DNA of 41,870 nt from Treponema sp. (lineage in GTDB: Bacteria > Spirochaetota > Spirochaetia > Treponematales > Breznakiellaceae). The position numbers and the translations under genes are program-made. The notes below the pieces were generated by a model. It was not told the DNA's origin, ran no database searches, and worked only from the letters and a program-made list of their open reading frames with translations. Of the stretch, positions 34,625 through 41,870 are shown piece by piece (within the stretch, counting starts at the first letter, position 1; every line of letters begins with the position of its first letter). The stretch spans positions 1 through 41,870 of the forward strand of contig JAISLX010000142.1 of the NCBI GenBank assembly GCA_031277045.1, given 5' to 3'.

Positions 34625-34643
34625 CTATTGGAAGACCGGGTAC

Positions 34644-34669
34644 ATACCCAGGAGCTTGCTCCTGGGTAT
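34644..34669. terminator. Perfect 11-bp hairpin between convergent genes
   Basis: ATACCCAGGAG-CTTG-CTCCTGGGTAT. It lies between the end of the AraC gene and the end of the response regulator. The T run is weak on both strands, so it may be a transcript-end stabiliser as much as a terminator. Confidence 0.55.
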
Positions 34670-34715
34670 CTTCGTTTCGTCCACGCCGGCGCTTTGCCGG
34701 GCCCGGTAGATAGCC

Positions 34716-35438
34716 CTATGTTCTGTACATGCGGCTCCAGACGCCGGGGCTGACACCGGCGATTTCTTTAAACTGCCGGAGAAAGTATTTTACATCCCGG
34801 TAGCCGCATTTTTCCGCCGCCTCGTAAACCCGGTAATTTCCTTCCGCCAAAATCCGCATAGCAAGGGCTATGCGCCGCCGTTTAAGGTACTCCCTGAAAT
34901 GGACGCCGGTATGCTGTTTGAATTTTTCCGAGAAATAAGAGTAATTAACCGAAACCTGATTCGCCGCCTGGTCCATTGTGATATCTTCGGTAAGGTGGGT
35001 TTTTATCCAGGCAAGAGCGTCATCGATAAAATCCCGGCCGCCGTGTTTCTGTTCAGCGGCCTGTTCATGGACAAGGTTTCGCACCGCCTCCGTCAGTTCT
35101 TTCAGGTCAACGGGTTTTAGGATATACGCGGCGGCGCGGAAGCTTATCGCCTTTTGGGCGTAGGAAAAATCGTCGTAGCCGGAGAGGACGATAATGTTCA
35201 TGCCGGCGTTGCGGGGAGACATGCGGATGCGGCACATCAATTCTATGCCGTCCATTCTGGGCATTCTGATATCGGTGATAAGAATATCCGGCTTTTCCCG
35301 GACCGCCAGTTCCAGGGCTTCTTCGCCGTTTTTTGCCTCAAAAAAGGCGATGCCTGAAAATTCTTTCCGGAGAATTTTTATTATTCCCGCGCGGATATTT
35401 TTTTCGTCATCGGCGATAAGTATTGTTGTCATCCCCAT
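34716..35438 (-). CDS. YesN-type response regulator, AraC output domain
   Basis: 240 aa: receiver domain with acidic pocket D10-D11, phospho-acceptor D56 in DILITDIRMPRMDG and K in YILKPVD, then an AraC-type DNA-binding end (DITMDQAANQVSVNYSYFSE, VYEAAEKCGYRDVKYFLRQF). The start at 35438 is one of two close ATGs (the other at 35432); the ribosome site is weak. It lies just after the sensor kinase and is the natural partner. It probably activates the adjacent sugar importer genes. Confidence 0.9.
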   Translation of the reverse strand: MGMTTILIADDEKNIRAGIIKILRKEFSGIAFFEAKNGEEALELAVREKPDILITDIRMPRMDGIELMCRIRMSPRNAGMNIIVLSGYDDFSYAQKAISFRAAAYILKPVDLKELTEAVRNLVHEQAAEQKHGGRDFIDDALAWIKTHLTEDITMDQAANQVSVNYSYFSEKFKQHTGVHFREYLKRRRIALAMRILAEGNYRVYEAAEKCGYRDVKYFLRQFKEIAGVSPGVWSRMYRT

Positions 35439-35475
35439 GTTATCCCGCGCTGTTGTCAGGCGCAAAACCTCATAT

Positions 35476-35625
35476 TCACCCGCCGTGTCCGGTCCTGTTC
35501 CGCCCGGTTTCCCACGGGATGGGAACGCTGACCAGGATTCCCCCGCCCGCCGCGTTTTCGATTCGCGGTTTCCATTGGGGGCCGTAAAACGTGGAAAGCC
35601 TAAGCTGTATGTTTTTTAGGCCGAT
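35476..35625 (-). pseudogene. Out-of-frame C-terminus of the sensor kinase
   Basis: Past the G tract, another frame reads IGLKNIQLRLSTFYGPQW and then ILVSVPIPWETGRNR to a stop at 35476. This is the missing end of the kinase ATP-binding domain (G2 box IGLKNI). With 13 or 16 Gs, in place of the 15 here, it would join the upstream frame. Confidence 0.85.
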
Positions 35626-37289
35626 CCCCCCCCCCCCCCCGTTTTTTCGGCAAGCCCTGCCGTTTCCGCCGTGTCAAGGCCCGGACCATAGTCCCGGACG
35701 CTGATCCACAAAACGCCGTCTTTTTTCTCCAGCCGCAGTTCTACTGCCGCGTCCTCCCCCGCGGGCTCTATGGCGTGGTGAAACGCGTTTTCCACCAGGG
35801 GCTGAATGAGCATTTTGGGAATCCGGTTATCCACGCAGCGGGGATCAAGATTTTCATTGAGAGTAATATGATAATCGTTGCGGATGTTAAGAAAATCAAT
35901 GTAGGAGCGGATGTATTCCAGTTCTTCCCGGACGCTGACCTGCCCCGCGCCGGAAGACGAGGTGCCGGGACGCAGACAGTAGCGGAGCATCCTGCCCAAA
36001 AGGGTAAGGCTTTCCACAATGGACGATTCGTCCGCCAGTTCCGCCTGCATCCTGATTGTTTCCAGAGCGTTGTAGAGGAAGTGTGAATTGATCTGGTTCT
36101 GCATGGCCTTTAGTTCCGTTTCTGTAACCAGCCGCTGTTCCTCGGTTATCTGGGCGATAAGATCCCGAATCCGCGTAACCATGTTGTTGAAGGCCTGCGC
36201 CATGCCGGATATCTCGTCATTTCCTTCCTCGCTGACGCGGATATCCAGATTTCCCCGCCGGATTTCCCCCATGCTGTTCATGATCCGGTAAAGCCGTTCC
36301 ATCATTCTGCCGGTAACGAATCTAATGACAAGGAAGATGAGGACCGGGGAAAGGACAACGCCGGTCCCGGCGGCAATTCGCAGGGAGTTGATGCCCGCCT
36401 CTTTAAGTTCCCCGCCGCAGTCCCTGGCAAGGACAAGTTCCGTGTTCGGTATCCCCCGCCACAGGATGTACCGGAGCCTGCCCCTGTCCCGGATTTTAAG
36501 GACGCCGGTTTCTTCTTTCCCGGCGGCCCGGAGCAGTTCCCCGGTAACTGGTTCCCCCAGCGGTTCTTTGGCCGGATCTTCCCCCAGGAGTTTTCCGCCG
36601 GCAAAGACAGTGTAACGCCGGCCGTCCCGGCGCTCCAGAAAGGGAAAAAAATCAGCCATTGGCATAAGGATTTGGAGTTTCCCGATACGGCGCTTCCGTA
36701 ACAGCATCCCGGTGGTGTAGGAAACCACCGGCGTTCCTTCGTCCGTTTTAAAAATTCCCGCGGGAAGGCCGTAGCTCCAGCGCGGCGTGGAAGAATTTTC
36801 CCCCGCCGGCTCGTTGAGCCGTTCGCGGTGAAAAAACACCGGCCAGCGTTCGGGAATTGCCGGGTCGTCAATAAAAACGCGGACGCTGACCTGGGGAGAG
36901 GCAAATTGCAGCCGTTCCAGTTCGCTGCAAAGATCCCAAACCTGGAAAACCACCGACGCCTTGTCATTTTTGTTTGTGAACAGAAACAGATCGTCCATGC
37001 CCCGGTTGCCGATGACGGCGCTTTCTGAACGCATAACAAGATCGACACAGCGCAGGACATGGGCGGCGTTTTCTTTTAGATCGGCCTCCGCCGCCGTAAT
37101 TATTCTGCGGTACTCCAGATTCCAAAAACGTTCCGTGCCGGCAAGGATCGCTATGGACAGGGGGATGGTAACGATGAGCGTATAAACCAGGACCATCCGC
37201 CGGGAAAAGATTCGGCCTTTCCTCCCTTTTTCCGGGAGGAGGGTGGAAGCAGGGCTGTATTCCGGGGCCGCGGCCCGCATAGTTTTCAC
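35616..37289 (-). CDS. YesM-type sensor histidine kinase, frameshifted at poly-G
   Basis: Membrane sensor of 557 aa as read: TM1 (about 32-50), an extracytoplasmic sensor (51-303), TM2 (304-325), HAMP, His_kinase domain with H403 in AMQNQINSHFLYNALE, N501 in PLVENAFHHA, and G1 box DYGPG (533-537). After a poly-glycine run the frame ends with SA and a stop; the true G2 end lies in another frame to 35476 (about 600 aa in all). As read, the ATP-binding site is incomplete and the kinase likely dead. The start is a GTG at 37289 or the ATG at 37280. TATAAT (37301-37296) lies just upstream but without a good -35. Confidence 0.88.
   Translation of the reverse strand: MKTMRAAAPEYSPASTLLPEKGRKGRIFSRRMVLVYTLIVTIPLSIAILAGTERFWNLEYRRIITAAEADLKENAAHVLRCVDLVMRSESAVIGNRGMDDLFLFTNKNDKASVVFQVWDLCSELERLQFASPQVSVRVFIDDPAIPERWPVFFHRERLNEPAGENSSTPRWSYGLPAGIFKTDEGTPVVSYTTGMLLRKRRIGKLQILMPMADFFPFLERRDGRRYTVFAGGKLLGEDPAKEPLGEPVTGELLRAAGKEETGVLKIRDRGRLRYILWRGIPNTELVLARDCGGELKEAGINSLRIAAGTGVVLSPVLIFLVIRFVTGRMMERLYRIMNSMGEIRRGNLDIRVSEEGNDEISGMAQAFNNMVTRIRDLIAQITEEQRLVTETELKAMQNQINSHFLYNALETIRMQAELADESSIVESLTLLGRMLRYCLRPGTSSSGAGQVSVREELEYIRSYIDFLNIRNDYHITLNENLDPRCVDNRIPKMLIQPLVENAFHHAIEPAGEDAAVELRLEKKDGVLWISVRDYGPGLDTAETAGLAEKTGGGGGSA
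35626..35640 (-). repeat. 15-base G homopolymer inside the kinase gene
   Basis: Fifteen C on the plus strand (G on the coding strand). It codes the glycine loop of the kinase ATPase domain, and its length decides whether the protein is full length. It is a classic slippage-prone tract; assembly error is the alternative. Confidence 0.9.
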
Positions 37290-37315
37290 GGCTCCATTAT
37301 ACAGCCCGGCGGAGT

Positions 37316-38950
37316 TTAGTTGATTCCCAGTTTTCGTTTATTTTCCCGCAGGGCCGCGGACTGGACGGCCACGACCTTGGCGTAACCCGCGTCAGCTTTG
37401 AATTTCTGGTACTCGTTCCAGATGGCGTCAAATTCCGCGTCGCTCTTTGCCAGGAGCAGCCGGGGAAGGTCCCGGCCCCAGCGGCGTTCCACCTCGCCCC
37501 GGATTAGGGATTCCTCGGAACCGGGGGTCAGTTCCAGATTGTCGTACTGGGCGTAGGACCGGACATAAGGCCGGGTCCAGGCGTAGGCCTGCGCCACGGA
37601 GGGGGCGGGAGTTGCCGCGTACTGCTGGGCCCACGCGGTGTCCATAAGCATCCAGTAGGTGTAATCAAAACCGTATTCGGTTTCCTGCTTGTTCTTGTCC
37701 GTCAGGTTCAACTGTTCCATTTCGGGAAGATACGAGGGGATTCCGTTTACCACGTTGTAGGTGACGCCGGGAACGCCGAAACGGGTGGCAAGCTGGCCTT
37801 CCTCGCTGATAAGGTAGCTGAGGAACTGGATGGCCCTGGCCTTGTCTTTGCAGTTCTTGGAGATGAGGGTTACGGTCCAGCCGGCTATTCCGGATCCGGG
37901 GAGGGCCGGATCGCCGCCACTGCTGTTCCTGGGGCCGTCCACCGCGATGTAAATTGAGTTGGGGTCCTGGGCGTAAAGCGCGTCCTCGGAAGTCCGCATG
38001 TCGGAAATCTGGTAGAGCAGCGAGAAGTACCTTCCCTGGGCGGATTTCTCCTCGAGCTGTACCCGCTTGTCGACAAAGGCGTCCATGGGCATCAGGCCCT
38101 CCTGGGCCGCCTGACGGAAAGTCTTGAGCCAGAGGACATAATCGCTGTTCTGCGGCCCCAGCGCGTTGTCGATGTACTCGCCGTTTTCCTCATAGGGCAG
38201 GGCGAGGAACTGGGCCAGATAACTCTGAAACGAGTCGTTCCCCGTATCGCCGAATTCCTGGGCGGCGAAAGCGATAAGGGGCTGGCCGTTGACCGTGGGG
38301 AATTTTGCCCTGGCCGCCCGGAGCCCCGCCAGGAAACCTTCGGGGGTACTCATGTTGGGACTGCCGATGGCCTCGTACATATCCTTCCGTACCAGAAAGG
38401 TCCGGTTACTTTCCAGCTTTCCCCGGTAGGTTTCATAATCATCAGGGGTATAGGAAGAGTTGGGGTAGCCGTAAACATTGCCGTCCGGCTGGGTGTACCA
38501 GCCGGTAATTTGTGGTTTCGCCACTTTGAAAAAATAGGGATCGTACTGCTCTGCCAGTTTGTTGAGGGGCTCCACCATGCCCGCGTCAATCATCATCCCT
38601 ATCTGGCCCTCCCACCAGCCCAGGGTAATAAAATCGGGCAGGGAATTTCCGGCGATCATGGCGTTGAGTTTTTCCGCCTCGTTCCCCGCGGGGACAATAA
38701 AGCGGATATCAACCCCCGTCTGCCCGGTGATGTACTTAGAAACCGCCGATTGCCCCCACTGCCGGGGAAACCAGCTAAAGTTAATGTACCAGTCGAACTG
38801 CACGGGCTTATCCGCGTTCAGTTTCCAGCCCGGCTGGTCTGCTGTTCCCGCCGTTTCCGCGGCCGTGGCCGCCGGTCCGTTTTCTTTCCCGTCGCAGGCC
38901 AGAAATACCGCGCAGAGCGCGGCGCACAACAGTAATACTGTCTTTTTCAT
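37316..38950 (-). CDS. ABC sugar importer, solute-binding lipoprotein
   Basis: 544-aa extracellular binding protein of the LplA/YtcQ type (solute-binding family 1). The signal peptide MKKTVLLLCAALCAVFLAC has lipobox VFLAC (Cys19). The mature part has the large, tryptophan-rich layout of this class (FDWYINFSWFPRQWGQSAVS, ADFITLGWWEG-like DFITLGWWEGQ). The ATG follows AGGAGG. It is the third gene of the importer operon after the two permeases and precedes the kinase by 26 bp. Ligand is probably an oligosaccharide. No ATPase gene is in the window; such systems often use a shared ATPase. Confidence 0.9.
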   Translation of the reverse strand: MKKTVLLLCAALCAVFLACDGKENGPAATAAETAGTADQPGWKLNADKPVQFDWYINFSWFPRQWGQSAVSKYITGQTGVDIRFIVPAGNEAEKLNAMIAGNSLPDFITLGWWEGQIGMMIDAGMVEPLNKLAEQYDPYFFKVAKPQITGWYTQPDGNVYGYPNSSYTPDDYETYRGKLESNRTFLVRKDMYEAIGSPNMSTPEGFLAGLRAARAKFPTVNGQPLIAFAAQEFGDTGNDSFQSYLAQFLALPYEENGEYIDNALGPQNSDYVLWLKTFRQAAQEGLMPMDAFVDKRVQLEEKSAQGRYFSLLYQISDMRTSEDALYAQDPNSIYIAVDGPRNSSGGDPALPGSGIAGWTVTLISKNCKDKARAIQFLSYLISEEGQLATRFGVPGVTYNVVNGIPSYLPEMEQLNLTDKNKQETEYGFDYTYWMLMDTAWAQQYAATPAPSVAQAYAWTRPYVRSYAQYDNLELTPGSEESLIRGEVERRWGRDLPRLLLAKSDAEFDAIWNEYQKFKADAGYAKVVAVQSAALRENKRKLGIN

Positions 38951-39021
38951 ATATCCTCCTGTACTATTTCCAGGGTTCCATACGGAACCCTGCGGATACC
39001 CCCGCGCGCCGTTCCCCCGCG

Positions 39022-39900
39022 TTATCCCTTTATCGAGCCTATCATCACGCCCTTAACAAAGTACCGCTGCAGAAAGGGATAAATGCAGATGATGGGGCCG
39101 GTGGTAACCACCATGGTGGCAAGCTTTACCGACTGTGAACTTACCTGCTGGGTCGTAATGCTGGCGGGCATGTCTATGGTCCCCCGGTTTACCGAAACGC
39201 TGGCGATAATCCGGTAAAGAAATGTCTGAATAGGCTGCAAGTCCGGGTTGTTGACGTACATGACCCCCGCAAAATAATCGTTCCAGTGGTACACGCCGTT
39301 AAACAGGGCAATGGTGGCAAGCACGGGCATGGACAGGGGGATAATAATTCTGATGAAGATCACAAAATCGTTGGCGCCGTCCAGCTTGGCCGATTCCTCA
39401 AGCCCCGCGGGAAGCTCCCGGAAAAAGGACATAAAGATGATGCAGTTCCAAAAACTGAACATCGCCGGGATAATGTACACCGGAAACGTGTCGTAAAGCC
39501 CGATGCTCCGCAGCAAAATGAAATAGGGGATAATTCCCCCGCCAAAAAACATCGTAATAGTACCGGTTATCAGGTAGATCCGGTTCCCCATGATGTGCTT
39601 TTTGGAAAAGGCGTAGGCCGTCATGGAAGTAAAAAACACGCTGACTATGGTCCCGATAACGGTACGCCAGATAGTAATGTTAAAAGCCGCGATGATTGAA
39701 TTGTCCAGAAACACGGTCCGGTAGCTTTGCAGGCTGAATTTCCGGGGGAACCAGTAAATTCCGCCCCGCAGGGCGTCCATCGAATCGTTGAAAGAAAGGA
39801 TAACTGTGTACCATACGGGGTAAAGCGTAACAAAACTGATAAACAGCATAGCGGCGGTAATGATCCAGCCGCCTATGGTTTCCGCCCGGATACGTTTCAT
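39022..39900 (-). CDS. ABC sugar importer permease (MalG/LplC-like)
   Basis: 292-aa inner-membrane permease with six helices. The EAA loop that docks the ATPase reads EESAKLDGANDFVIFIRIII, and the protein ends GVMIGSIKG as is typical of LplC/YtcP proteins. AGGAG precedes the ATG at 39900. It follows the other permease by nine bases and forms the translocation channel with it. Confidence 0.92.
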   Translation of the reverse strand: MKRIRAETIGGWIITAAMLFISFVTLYPVWYTVILSFNDSMDALRGGIYWFPRKFSLQSYRTVFLDNSIIAAFNITIWRTVIGTIVSVFFTSMTAYAFSKKHIMGNRIYLITGTITMFFGGGIIPYFILLRSIGLYDTFPVYIIPAMFSFWNCIIFMSFFRELPAGLEESAKLDGANDFVIFIRIIIPLSMPVLATIALFNGVYHWNDYFAGVMYVNNPDLQPIQTFLYRIIASVSVNRGTIDMPASITTQQVSSQSVKLATMVVTTGPIICIYPFLQRYFVKGVMIGSIKG

Positions 39901-39909
39901 GCGGTTCTC

Positions 39910-40857
39910 CTAAAACAGTGATACGTCGTTTATCCGTTTGGTTACGTTATTGGCGATAAACAGCAGGATAAACGCGAAAACGGACTTGAAAAAGCCGATG
40001 GCGGTGGCGTAGGAAAACCTCAGGCTCCGCATGGCCACATTGTAGGTGTAAATGTCGATAACCGTACTGCGGGGGGCGTTAAGCGGATTCCACAGTACCA
40101 AAATCTGATCAAAGTTGGTGTTGAGGAGCCCCCCGACGGCCAGGATGAACAGCACCGCGATGGTCCCCTTGATGCAGGGCAGGGTGATAGACCACATGCG
40201 CCGCAGCCGTCCCGCGCCGTCCAGTTGGGCCGCCTCGTAAAGCTGCTGATCGATGCCGGTAATGGCCGCCAGGTAGATAATCGCCGACCAGCCAAGTTCC
40301 TTCCACACATCGGAAATAACCACGATGCCCCAGAAGTACCGCGGATAAGCCAGAAACGTTAATCCCTCTTCCACAAGTCCCGCCTTTATCAGAAGTTCAT
40401 TTACAAAACCGGTGTTGGAAAGCCACGTACTCAGAATTCCCCCCAGCACCACCCAGGAGAGGAAGTGGGGAAGATAGCTAATGGTCTGGACCACCCGCTT
40501 AAACCGGGGGCTTTTCAGTTCGTTAAGAAACAGGGCAAACACGATGGGCAGGGGGAATCCGACAGCCAGTTTTAAGAGGCTTATTCCCAAGGTGTTAATA
40601 ATGATGTTGGCAAATTCCGTGTCGTGGAAAAAAGCGATAAAATGCTGGAAACCAAACGAAGCGGCCCAGGGGGACGAAAGGAATTTCATGCTGAAAAGGG
40701 ACTGGGTGATCATGTAGTTCCGCTTAAAACCTACCAGGATCCCGTACATGGGCGCGTAGTTAAAAACCAGCATCCAGGCGATGCCCAAAAGCGCCATAAT
40801 CTGCAGGTATTTTTCGTTCCGCAGCCGCGCGAGAAAGCCGTTCTTATTCAGTTTCAT
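39910..40857 (-). CDS. ABC sugar importer permease (LplB/YteP-like)
   Basis: 315-aa permease with six helices; EAA loop YEAAQLDGAGRLRRMWSITL and end NNVTKRINDVSLF, typical of LplB. The ATG at 40857 is chosen because GGAGGG lies six bases upstream; the in-frame ATG at 40902 has none. First gene of the importer-kinase-regulator cluster. Upstream lies the divergent GH5 gene with an inverted repeat between them. Confidence 0.92.
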   Translation of the reverse strand: MKLNKNGFLARLRNEKYLQIMALLGIAWMLVFNYAPMYGILVGFKRNYMITQSLFSMKFLSSPWAASFGFQHFIAFFHDTEFANIIINTLGISLLKLAVGFPLPIVFALFLNELKSPRFKRVVQTISYLPHFLSWVVLGGILSTWLSNTGFVNELLIKAGLVEEGLTFLAYPRYFWGIVVISDVWKELGWSAIIYLAAITGIDQQLYEAAQLDGAGRLRRMWSITLPCIKGTIAVLFILAVGGLLNTNFDQILVLWNPLNAPRSTVIDIYTYNVAMRSLRFSYATAIGFFKSVFAFILLFIANNVTKRINDVSLF

Positions 40858-40913
40858 CTGTACCCTCCGGCAGACTGGTTTAGTATGAAACATGTTTTTC
40901 AAATCCGGATAGG

Positions 40914-40945
40914 CGTAAAAATTTCAGAAAGGTGTAATTTTTACG
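40914..40945. promoter_or_regulatory. Perfect 10-bp inverted repeat between importer and GH5 gene
   Basis: CGTAAAAATT (40914-40923) and AATTTTTACG (40936-40945) with a 12-bp gap. A second, shorter palindrome AACGG-GA-CCGTT lies just to the right (near 40950-40961). Placed in a divergent control region, both are candidate operators, perhaps for the YesN-type regulator. Confidence 0.55.
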
Positions 40946-41043
40946 GTTTTAACGGGACCGTTCCCGCAATCTGTCACGATAATTCCCCAAAACGGGAAAC
41001 CGGGTGTACAATATAACGCCAGACGGGACACCGGGAGGTTATG

Positions 41044-41870
41044 ATGCTGGAAAAACTTGACAGGGACAGGGTGCGGGGTTTTCTTAAAGCCCGGGGCAAG
41101 ACAATCGTCAACGGCCGGGGGGAGGAGGTCCTGCTCTGCGGCTGGGGCCTGGGGAACTGGATGCTCTGCGAGGGCTATATGTGGTTGTCCCGGGACAGCC
41201 GCCGCTTTGACCGGCCCCGGAACATCGAGGACACAATCCGGGACCTGACCGGTTCCGCCTACGCGGAACGTTTTTGGAAGGAATTCCGGGCCCGGTATAT
41301 CACCAAAAGCGACATTAAGCGGATGGCGGAACTTGGCTACAACTCCCTGCGCCTTCCCTTTAACTGGCGGCTGTTCATGGAAGACGAGCCGGGGGAGATT
41401 ATTTTCCGGGAGGAAGGGTTCAGCCTTATCGATCAGTGCCTTGCCTGGTGCGAGGAGCACAATATCTACGTTTTCCTGGATCTCCACGGCGCGCCGGGGG
41501 GCCAGACCGGGGATAACATCGACGACTCCCGCGACAACCTGCCCCGGCTTTTGACGGACCGGGACTACTGGGACAAGGGCATTGCCCTGTGGAAAGAACT
41601 GGCCCGCCGTTACAGGGACCGCTGGATCGTGGGGGGCTACGATCTCCTCAACGAGCCCATCCGCACCGTCCGTTATGATTACCCCAACGTTGATCATCTG
41701 GTCTCCGCCCTGGCGAAGTTCTACGAGGAGGCAATCGCCGCTATCCGGGAGATCGATCAGGTCCACCTCCTGTCCATCGAGGGGCACCACTGGTCCACGG
41801 ACCCCCTGATCTTCTGGAAAAAATACGATGACAACATGGTGGTCCACTTTCACCGCTACGGCTGCCCCCC
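41044..41870 (+). CDS. Glycoside hydrolase family 5 enzyme (cut by window end)
   Basis: Endoglucanase-like TIM-barrel glycosidase; 275 codons are seen and the gene runs off the edge. Start is the second of two ATGs (41041, 41044), set by GGGAGG five bases upstream. It has GH5 marks: GWGLGNWM at the N-terminus, YNSLRLPFNW with the conserved Arg, YVFLDLHGAPGGQTG, and the acid/base E204 in GYDLLNEP; then HLLSIEGHHW and VVHFHRYG. The nucleophile Glu lies beyond the window. No signal peptide is seen, so it may act inside the cell on imported oligosaccharides, which fits the divergent sugar importer. Confidence 0.9.
   Translation, partial: MLEKLDRDRVRGFLKARGKTIVNGRGEEVLLCGWGLGNWMLCEGYMWLSRDSRRFDRPRNIEDTIRDLTGSAYAERFWKEFRARYITKSDIKRMAELGYNSLRLPFNWRLFMEDEPGEIIFREEGFSLIDQCLAWCEEHNIYVFLDLHGAPGGQTGDNIDDSRDNLPRLLTDRDYWDKGIALWKELARRYRDRWIVGGYDLLNEPIRTVRYDYPNVDHLVSALAKFYEEAIAAIREIDQVHLLSIEGHHWSTDPLIFWKKYDDNMVVHFHRYGCP

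Overview
The window looks like a spirochaete chromosome, most likely a gut Treponema-type organism. Pointers are the GC-rich coding DNA, the many lipoproteins, a YesM/YesN sensor pair beside LplABC-type sugar uptake, and the GPH and GH5 sugar-use genes. This is inference from protein style; no 16S or other marker is present.

Positions 1-13244 hold a type I-E CRISPR-Cas locus. A large array (73 complete repeats plus one cut by the window start, 73 complete spacers) runs to 4473. Its crRNA strand is the minus strand. It is followed, all on the minus strand, by cas2, cas1, cas5e, cas7e, cas6e, cse2, cse1 and, as a separate unit, cas3. Between cas3 and cse1 lies the most striking element of the window: a small degenerate CRISPR on the plus strand (10486-10650). 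Its first pseudo-spacer copies the cas operon promoter (18 of 21 positions next to an AAT PAM, with two of the three mismatches at Cascade's flipped-out positions 6 and 18). The target lies between and across two back-to-back sigma70-type promoters, one for the cse1-cas2 operon and one for the mini-array itself. This is the architecture of a crRNA-like autorepressor (CreR type) that lets Cascade repress its own operon.

Positions 13245-22450 hold an orphan HigA-like regulator divergent from cas3, a heterodimeric ABC exporter pair, a large lipoprotein of uncertain function, two D-2-hydroxyacid dehydrogenases and a sugar-phosphate isomerase-like TIM barrel. Positions 22644-29343 are housekeeping: a YggT-type membrane protein, dnaE with a tandemly duplicated OB domain, and divergent uvrB. 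A decayed ddl fragment follows, cut by a dispersed hairpin repeat that occurs three times (perhaps four) in intergenic DNA.

Positions 29750-41870 are carbohydrate-use genes. An AraC regulator is divergent from an alpha/beta-hydrolase-like protein and a GPH sugar symporter. A YesN-type response regulator and YesM-type sensor kinase are co-oriented with an ABC sugar importer (binding lipoprotein and two permeases). A GH5 glycosidase runs divergently off the window edge. The sensor kinase reading frame is broken at a 15-base G tract that encodes its own ATP-binding glycine loop, which suggests phase variation or a homopolymer error.
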